A DNA stretch of 35,458 nucleotides from Thiotrichales bacterium (GTDB lineage: Bacteria > Pseudomonadota > Gammaproteobacteria > JAABTG01): assembly GCA_011389995.1 (NCBI GenBank), contig JAABTG010000039.1, positions 1 through 35,458 on the forward strand. Reading direction: 5' to 3'. Below are positions 30,671-35,458 of this stretch, one piece after another. How positions within the stretch are numbered: position 1 is the stretch's first letter; every line of letters begins with the position of its first letter. The translations under genes and the position numbers were made by a program. The notes under the pieces are model-generated. The model searched no databases. It was not told the DNA's origin and saw only the letters and a program-made list of their open reading frames with translations.

Positions 30671-30739
30671 ATGACCCGTATCGCCCGCCATCCCGGCCAC
30701 CACCGGCGCGCCGTCCAGACCGGCGGCCGCCACCGGTAG
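30671..30739 (+). CDS. 22-codon micro-ORF upstream of and in frame with the RND permease
   Basis: The peptide reads MTRIARHPGHHRRAVQTGGR then HR and stops at TAG (30737-30739). Its ATG has a near-perfect GGGAGGAG ribosome-binding site 5 nt upstream, far better than the RND gene itself. The TAG is followed by CCC and then the RND ATG in the same frame. It could be a leader peptide coupling translation, or the broken N-terminus of the permease. Four His and many Arg residues are notable. Expression is unproven. Confidence 0.45.
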   Translation: MTRIARHPGHHRRAVQTGGRHR

Positions 30740-30742
30740 CCC

Positions 30743-33700
30743 ATGGGGGAGCACGAGAAGAGTCGGGGCAACAACGGGCCCTCCCGGGGGTCGAGACGGC
30801 CTACCTCCGAGGCCGCGAGCCACGGCGGCCTCGGCATCGCCGGTAATCTGGCGCAGGTGTTCATCGACTCGCCGCTGACGCCGCTGTTCATCCTCGCCGC
30901 CCTCGTGGTGGGCATCATCGGCCTGCTGGTGACCCCGCGCCAGGAGGACCCCGATATCGCCGTGCCCATGGTGGACGTATTCCTGAAGTACCCCGGGGTA
31001 CCCGCCGAACAGGTGGCGCGCCTGGCGGTGAGTCCCCTGGAGCGCATGTTGTCGGAGATCCCCGAGGTCAAGCACGTCTACTCCATGACCCGCCACGGCG
31101 AGGGCCTGGTGACGGTGCGCTTCGAGGTGGGCGAGGCCATGGGGCCGTCGGTGGTGAAGGTGCACGAGAAGATCCAGTCCAACCTCGACCAGATGCCGCC
31201 CGGCGGCATCGAGCCCCTGGTGAAGCCCAAGGGCATCGACAATGTGCCCATAATCACCCTGACCCTGTGGTCCAACGCGGTGGACGACCACGTGCTGCGC
31301 AACGTCGGCCATGCCCTGCTCCAGCGCCTCAAGGAGGTGGATAACACCGGCGAGGGCTTCGTGGTGGGCGGCCACCCGGAGCAGCTGCGCATCGAGGTCA
31401 GGCCCGAGCAGCTGGCGGCCCACGGCGTCACCCTGGAACGCCTGGCGCGGGTGGTACGGGCCGCCAATCTAGAGGTGGACGTGGGCCGCATCGAGGGCGG
31501 CAACACCCACTACCGGGTCTACAGTGGTGATTTCCTGCGCACTCCGCGGGACGTGGCCGGCCTGGTGGTGGGCGCCCGCGGCGGCAAGCCCGTGTACCTG
31601 CGCGACGTGGCGGACGTCACCCTGGCCCCGGAGGAACTGACGCGCCGGGTGTCCTTCTTCTCCGGCCCTGCCGCCGACCTGCCCGAGGGCGCCGATGGCG
31701 CGCCGGCGGTGACCGTGGCCCTGGCCAAGAAGCACGGCGCCAACGGCGTCACCGTGGCCAACGCCCTGCTGGAGCGTCTGGAGGCCCTCAAGCCGGTGAT
31801 GGTACCCACCAATGTTCACGTCGCCGTGACCCGCAACTACGGCGAAACCGCCAACGACAAGGTCAACGACCTGTTGGGCTCCCTGTTGCTGGCGGCGGTG
31901 GCGGTGAGCATTCTGTCCTGGATCGCCCTGGGATGGCGCGCCGCGGCGGTGGTGGTGGTGGTGATCCCCATCGTCATCCTGCTCACCGTCACCGGGGCCT
32001 GGGCCATGGGCTACAGCATCAACCGGGTGTCGCTGTTCGCCCTCATCTTCGCCATCGGCATCCTGGTGGACGACGCCACGGTGGTGGTGGAGAACATCTT
32101 CCGGCGCTGGCTGGCCCATGGCGAGACCGATGCACTCACGGCGGTGGACGCCGTACGTGAGGTGGGGAATCCCACCATCATCGCCACCCTCACGGTGCTG
32201 GCGGCGCTGCTCCCCATGGGCTTCGTCACCGGCATGATGGGCCCCTACATGGAGCCCATCCCGGTGTTGGGCTCGGTGGCCATGCTCATCTCCCTGGGGG
32301 CCGCTTTCGTGTTCACACCGTGGCTGTCGCGGCGCCTGCGCCCGCGGATGGCGGCCCTGGAAAAGAGCGCCGAGCGCGAACGCCACATCCAGGCGGGGGT
32401 GGGCCGCTTCTACGTGCCCATGATGCACGGTCTGCTGGCGAAGCGCCGGCGGATCTGGGCCCTGGTCGCCATCACCCTGGTGGCCCTGGCGGCGAGTGTG
32501 GCCCTGCTGCTCTTCAAGGCGGTGCCGGTGAAGATGCTGCCCTACGACAACAAGCCCACCTTCCAGGTGGTGGTGAACCTGCCCGAGGGCAGCCCGCTGC
32601 TGGAGACCGAGAACCTGATACGCGAACTGACCGGGGAGCTGCGTGAACTGCCCGAGGTGCGATCGGTTCAGGGCTACACCGGCACCGCCTCACCCTACGA
32701 CTTCAACGGCATGGTGCGCCACTACTACCTGCGCAGCGCGCCATGGCAGGGTGACCTGCGGGTACGGCTGGTGGACAAGGAAGAGCGCGCGCGCAGCAGC
32801 CACCAGCTGGCCATGGTGGCCCGCGAGCGCCTCACCCCCATCGCCCGCGAGGCCGGTGCCCGCATCGCCGTGGTGGAGCGCCCGCCCGGGCCGCCGGTGC
32901 TCCAGACCCTGGTGGCCGAGGTCTACGGGCCGTCGGCGGAGGTGCGCCGCCAGGTGGCCCGGGACCTCACCGGCATCTTTGAGGCCACGCCCCACGTGGT
33001 GGACGTGGACAACCGCCTCCAGGCGGACCACGCGGTGTGGCGCTTCGACGTCGACCGCGAGAAGGCGGTGAGGAGCGGGGTGCGGGTGAAGGACATCAAC
33101 GAGTCCCTGAAGATGGCCATGGGGGGCTACCGCCTCGGCGACCTCAAGCACGGCCCCTACCTGGAACCCACCTGGATCGTGGTGGAGCTGCCCATGGCGG
33201 TGCGCTCCCACCTGGAAAGGCTGCGCGACCTGCCGGTACCGGCCCGTGACGGCACCTCGGTGCCCCTGTCCGAGCTGGGGGAGTTCGTGCGCGAGCCCGC
33301 CGACCCGGTGATCCACCGCAAGGATCTGCGCCCCATCGAGTATGTCACCGCCGGCATGGAAGGGCCCCTGGGGGCACCCATCTACGGCATGCTGGGGATC
33401 CACGAGCGCCTCGCGGACTACCGCACCCCCGGCGGTGAGCCGCTCGACGCCCACTTCACCGGACCGCCGCCGCTGGCGCTGTCCGCGGCCTTCGAGTGGA
33501 CCGGCGAGTGGACCGTGACCTACGAGACCTTCCGCGACCTGGGGCTCGCCTTCATGGCCGCGCTGATGCTGATCTTCATGCTTATCGTATGGGAGTTCGG
33601 CAGCTTCGTCTCTGCCGTCATCATCATGGCTCCCATCCCCCTGACCCTCATCGGCATCCTGCCCGGCCACTGGCTGCTGGGGGCGGAGATGACGGCCACC

Positions 33701-34081
33701 TCCATGATCGGCCTCATCGCCCTGGCCGGCATCATCGTGCGCAACTCCATCCTGCTGGTGGACTTCGCCGAGGATGCCATCGGCCGCGGCGAGAGCGTGA
33801 AGGACGCCGTCATCGAGGCCGGGCGCATCCGCATGCGCCCCATCGTCATCACCGACCTCACCCTGATGGTGGGCGCCGCCACCATCCTCACCGACCCCAT
33901 CTTCAGGGGCATGGCCATCTCGCTGTTGTTCGGGCCGGTACTGGCCACCACCCTGACCCTGGTGATGGTGCCCCTGGGCTCCATCGCCGCGGCCCGCTTC
34001 TTCCCCGGCGCAGACGGCCAGGGTGACAAGGGGCAAGGGGGCGACGACCGCGACGGCAACCCCTCCCGGGAGGAATCATGA
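30743..34081 (+). CDS. RND efflux permease (HAE-type AcrB family)
   Basis: The 1112-aa inner-membrane pump has a TM helix near residue 45-65 (SPLTPLFILAALVVGIIGLL), then a large periplasmic part, a TM bundle around 370-540, a second periplasmic part and a final TM bundle (about 930-1095). The proton-relay Asp pair is present (Asp443-Asp444 in GILVDDATVVVEN). Heavy-metal exporters of the CusA/CzcA type usually have a different TM4 pattern (DGA), so this looks like a hydrophobe/drug-type pump. A 30-residue polar N-terminal extension precedes the first helix. Its ATG has no ribosome-binding site, so translation may depend on the micro-ORF at 30671. The stop overlaps the adaptor start (ATGA). Permease-before-adaptor order is less common than adaptor-first. 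No TolC-type gene follows. Confidence 0.93.
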   Translation: MGEHEKSRGNNGPSRGSRRPTSEAASHGGLGIAGNLAQVFIDSPLTPLFILAALVVGIIGLLVTPRQEDPDIAVPMVDVFLKYPGVPAEQVARLAVSPLERMLSEIPEVKHVYSMTRHGEGLVTVRFEVGEAMGPSVVKVHEKIQSNLDQMPPGGIEPLVKPKGIDNVPIITLTLWSNAVDDHVLRNVGHALLQRLKEVDNTGEGFVVGGHPEQLRIEVRPEQLAAHGVTLERLARVVRAANLEVDVGRIEGGNTHYRVYSGDFLRTPRDVAGLVVGARGGKPVYLRDVADVTLAPEELTRRVSFFSGPAADLPEGADGAPAVTVALAKKHGANGVTVANALLERLEALKPVMVPTNVHVAVTRNYGETANDKVNDLLGSLLLAAVAVSILSWIALGWRAAAVVVVVIPIVILLTVTGAWAMGYSINRVSLFALIFAIGILVDDATVVVENIFRRWLAHGETDALTAVDAVREVGNPTIIATLTVLAALLPMGFVTGMMGPYMEPIPVLGSVAMLISLGAAFVFTPWLSRRLRPRMAALEKSAERERHIQAGVGRFYVPMMHGLLAKRRRIWALVAITLVALAASVALLLFKAVPVKMLPYDNKPTFQVVVNLPEGSPLLETENLIRELTGELRELPEVRSVQGYTGTASPYDFNGMVRHYYLRSAPWQGDLRVRLVDKEERARSSHQLAMVARERLTPIAREAGARIAVVERPPGPPVLQTLVAEVYGPSAEVRRQVARDLTGIFEATPHVVDVDNRLQADHAVWRFDVDREKAVRSGVRVKDINESLKMAMGGYRLGDLKHGPYLEPTWIVVELPMAVRSHLERLRDLPVPARDGTSVPLSELGEFVREPADPVIHRKDLRPIEYVTAGMEGPLGAPIYGMLGIHERLADYRTPGGEPLDAHFTGPPPLALSAAFEWTGEWTVTYETFRDLGLAFMAALMLIFMLIVWEFGSFVSAVIIMAPIPLTLIGILPGHWLLGAEMTATSMIGLIALAGIIVRNSILLVDFAEDAIGRGESVKDAVIEAGRIRMRPIVITDLTLMVGAATILTDPIFRGMAISLLFGPVLATTLTLVMVPLGSIAAARFFPGADGQGDKGQGGDDRDGNPSREES

Positions 34082-35241
34082 GCCCTATGCGCATCATCCT
34101 GGCCGGTACCCTGCTCGGCCTCACCGCGGCGGCCGGCGCCGCCGAACTCGAGACCGTGAAGGTGGCGCCGCGGGGCGATCGCGCCACCGTACCCATCGGC
34201 GCCACCGTGGCCCCCCACAAGGCGGTCACCCTCACCGCCCAGCTGCCGGGGCGGGTGGTGGAGATCGCCGGCGAGGAGGGCGACCGCTTCGAGGAGGGCG
34301 AGACCATCGTCAGCCTCGACAAGGACAAGCTGCTGGCGGAGCAGCGCGCCGCCCGGGCCCAGCTGGAGGACGCCCGGGCGACCCTGGCCAATGCCGGCGT
34401 CCAGTACCGGCGCGAGCTGGCCTCGCCCTCGGACCTGGCCCAGGGCACGCCCGGGGGCATGGGCCTGCCGGGGATGTTCGACCAGATGTTCACCCAGCCG
34501 ATGCAGGGCATGATGGGCATGCAGAACCCCCAGATGAACCGCTGGTCCAACGTCCACGGTCGCCAGACCGCCATAGCCCAGGCCCGCAGTGCCATTCAGA
34601 CCGCTCACTCCAAGCTGGAGGAGGTGGCGGCCAAGCTGCGTGACGCCGAGAGCATCGCCCCCTTCGACGGCGTGCTGCTGCGCAAGTGGGTGGAACAGGG
34701 CGACCCCGTGCAGCCCGGCGAGCCCATGGTGGAGTTCGCCGACACCAGCCGCCTGCAGGTGCGTGCCGACGTCCCCGCCGAACTGGTGACGGGCATCGAC
34801 GAGGGGCAGCGCCTGCACGCCCGCCTGCGCCGCGGCGGGCCGTTGGTACGGGTGGAAGTGAGTCGGGTGTTCCCCAGCGCCGATCCCAACCGCCATACGG
34901 TGCCGGTGGAGGCGGACTTGTTGGAAGAGACCGGGGCCTCCCCCGGCCAGTACGCCGAGCTGTGGGTGCCCGAGCAGCGCCGCGACGTGGCCGGCCCCTA
35001 TGCCGTGGTGCAGAAATCCGCAGTGGTGCGCCGCCACGGCCTCGACATGGTGTTCCTGGTCAACGCCGACGGCGTCAGCGAATTGCGCGCGGTGCGCCTG
35101 GGCGAGGCCCTCGGCCCCGAGCGGGTGGTGGTGCTGTCGGGCCTCACCGGCGGCGAGACCGTGGTGGCCGAGCCGCCCCCCGGGCTCACCGCCGGCACCC
35201 CTATCGACTCAGCCAGTGACGACGCCGGCGCCCCGCCGTGA
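34078..35241 (+). CDS. RND efflux periplasmic adaptor (membrane fusion protein)
   Basis: The 387-aa adaptor has a signal peptide (about 1-22, ending GAAELE), a lipoyl half-motif (GATVAPHKAVTLTAQLPGRV, then GDRFEEGETIVSLDKDKL), and a coiled-coil hairpin. A second lipoyl half follows (IAPFDGVLLRKWVEQGDPV), then beta-barrel and membrane-proximal domains. The hairpin tip holds an unusual Met-rich insertion (about 122-149: GMGLPGMFDQMFTQPMQGMM and continuing) with eight Met residues. It bridges the RND pump to an outer-membrane channel. ATG overlaps the permease stop, so translation is coupled. Met richness near the tip recalls soft-metal handling, but the permease lacks metal-type residues, so substrate is open. 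Confidence 0.93.
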   Translation: MSPMRIILAGTLLGLTAAAGAAELETVKVAPRGDRATVPIGATVAPHKAVTLTAQLPGRVVEIAGEEGDRFEEGETIVSLDKDKLLAEQRAARAQLEDARATLANAGVQYRRELASPSDLAQGTPGGMGLPGMFDQMFTQPMQGMMGMQNPQMNRWSNVHGRQTAIAQARSAIQTAHSKLEEVAAKLRDAESIAPFDGVLLRKWVEQGDPVQPGEPMVEFADTSRLQVRADVPAELVTGIDEGQRLHARLRRGGPLVRVEVSRVFPSADPNRHTVPVEADLLEETGASPGQYAELWVPEQRRDVAGPYAVVQKSAVVRRHGLDMVFLVNADGVSELRAVRLGEALGPERVVVLSGLTGGETVVAEPPPGLTAGTPIDSASDDAGAPP

Positions 35242-35458
35242 GCCGAGCATCGTTGGCCGCGTGAGGGCCGACGCACGGTTGGCGGAGCACGGCCATGGTT
35301 GGCGATCATTGGTCCATATCCCCCGGGGGCCCTGTCAAAACCACCAGCCTGATTCATATGGCCGTCCATCCGCGGGTCCCACAGGACGGATTAGATCAGT
35401 CTTTTCTTAAGTCTCCGACCATCCATCACCACGGGTCATCTCCTCACTGCGCCTGGGA
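35242..35458. other. Downstream region at window end, weak hairpin only
   Basis: CCGTCC (35362-35367) pairs with GGACGG (35384-35389) across a 16-nt loop, followed by TTAGATCAGTCTTTTCTT, a possible weak terminator for the pump operon. No gene is seen to 35458. Confidence 0.35.

Noticed and set aside
30743..34081. CusA/CzcA-type heavy-metal RND exporter
   Set aside because: TM4 has the Asp-Asp pair of drug-type pumps, not the metal-type pattern, despite the metal-rich neighbourhood.

Overview
The window is a high-GC, densely coded stretch of chromosome from a Gram-negative bacterium. Outer-membrane lipoproteins, a CopB-type porin, an HtrA protease, an RND pump, a glycine-zipper lipoprotein, an entericidin-type peptide and REP-like palindromes all fit a gammaproteobacterium. 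Multihaem respiration would suit a Chromatiales/Ectothiorhodospiraceae-like lineage, but that placement is inference. No rRNA, tRNA, CRISPR array, integrase or intact transposase was seen.

Layout. 0.1-5.8 kb: a two-TM K+ channel with two RCK domains and its small membrane partner (minus strand), then a signal-peptide-bearing Pcm-like methyltransferase and a membrane spermidine-synthase-like protein, all punctuated by heptanucleotide tandem repeats. 5.9-10.3 kb: a minus-strand operon encoding a pentahaem cytochrome, a tetrahaem cytochrome, a Tat-exported four-cluster ferredoxin and an NrfD-type quinone-site membrane protein. This is a predicted quinol/periplasm electron-transfer module without a recognisable catalytic subunit. 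10.5-16.5 kb: an unknown membrane protein, a secreted methyltransferase, an HtrA/DegS-like protease, a membrane-anchored PQQ sugar-dehydrogenase-like propeller, a glycine-zipper lipoprotein and a 47-aa entericidin-like lipoprotein.

16.5-20.8 kb: a copper-resistance operon in the order copL-like, copA, copB, cytochrome c, copG (DUF411). 21.0-28.2 kb: a group of small exported proteins rich in Met, His, Gly or Gln, a YVTN propeller, a TVP38/DedA-family membrane protein and an OmpR/EnvZ-type two-component system whose sensor carries a Met/His-rich periplasmic stretch. Between the regulator and a Spy/CpxP-like gene lie two convergent CpxR-like GTAA-N6-GTAA boxes and a run of palindromes. 28.5-35.2 kb: a UMF1-family transporter, the wreck of a P-type cation ATPase, a small unknown protein, and an RND permease plus adaptor preceded by a tiny in-frame ORF with a strong ribosome-binding site.

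Taken together the right half reads as an envelope metal-stress island: copper oxidation and binding (Cop proteins), periplasmic Met/His-rich buffering proteins, a Cpx-like sensor/regulator, and efflux. The two most unusual candidates are (a) this regulator-plus-Met/His-rich secretome and (b) the nine-haem/ferredoxin/NrfD module. All functions are inferred from sequence reading alone; no database search was run.
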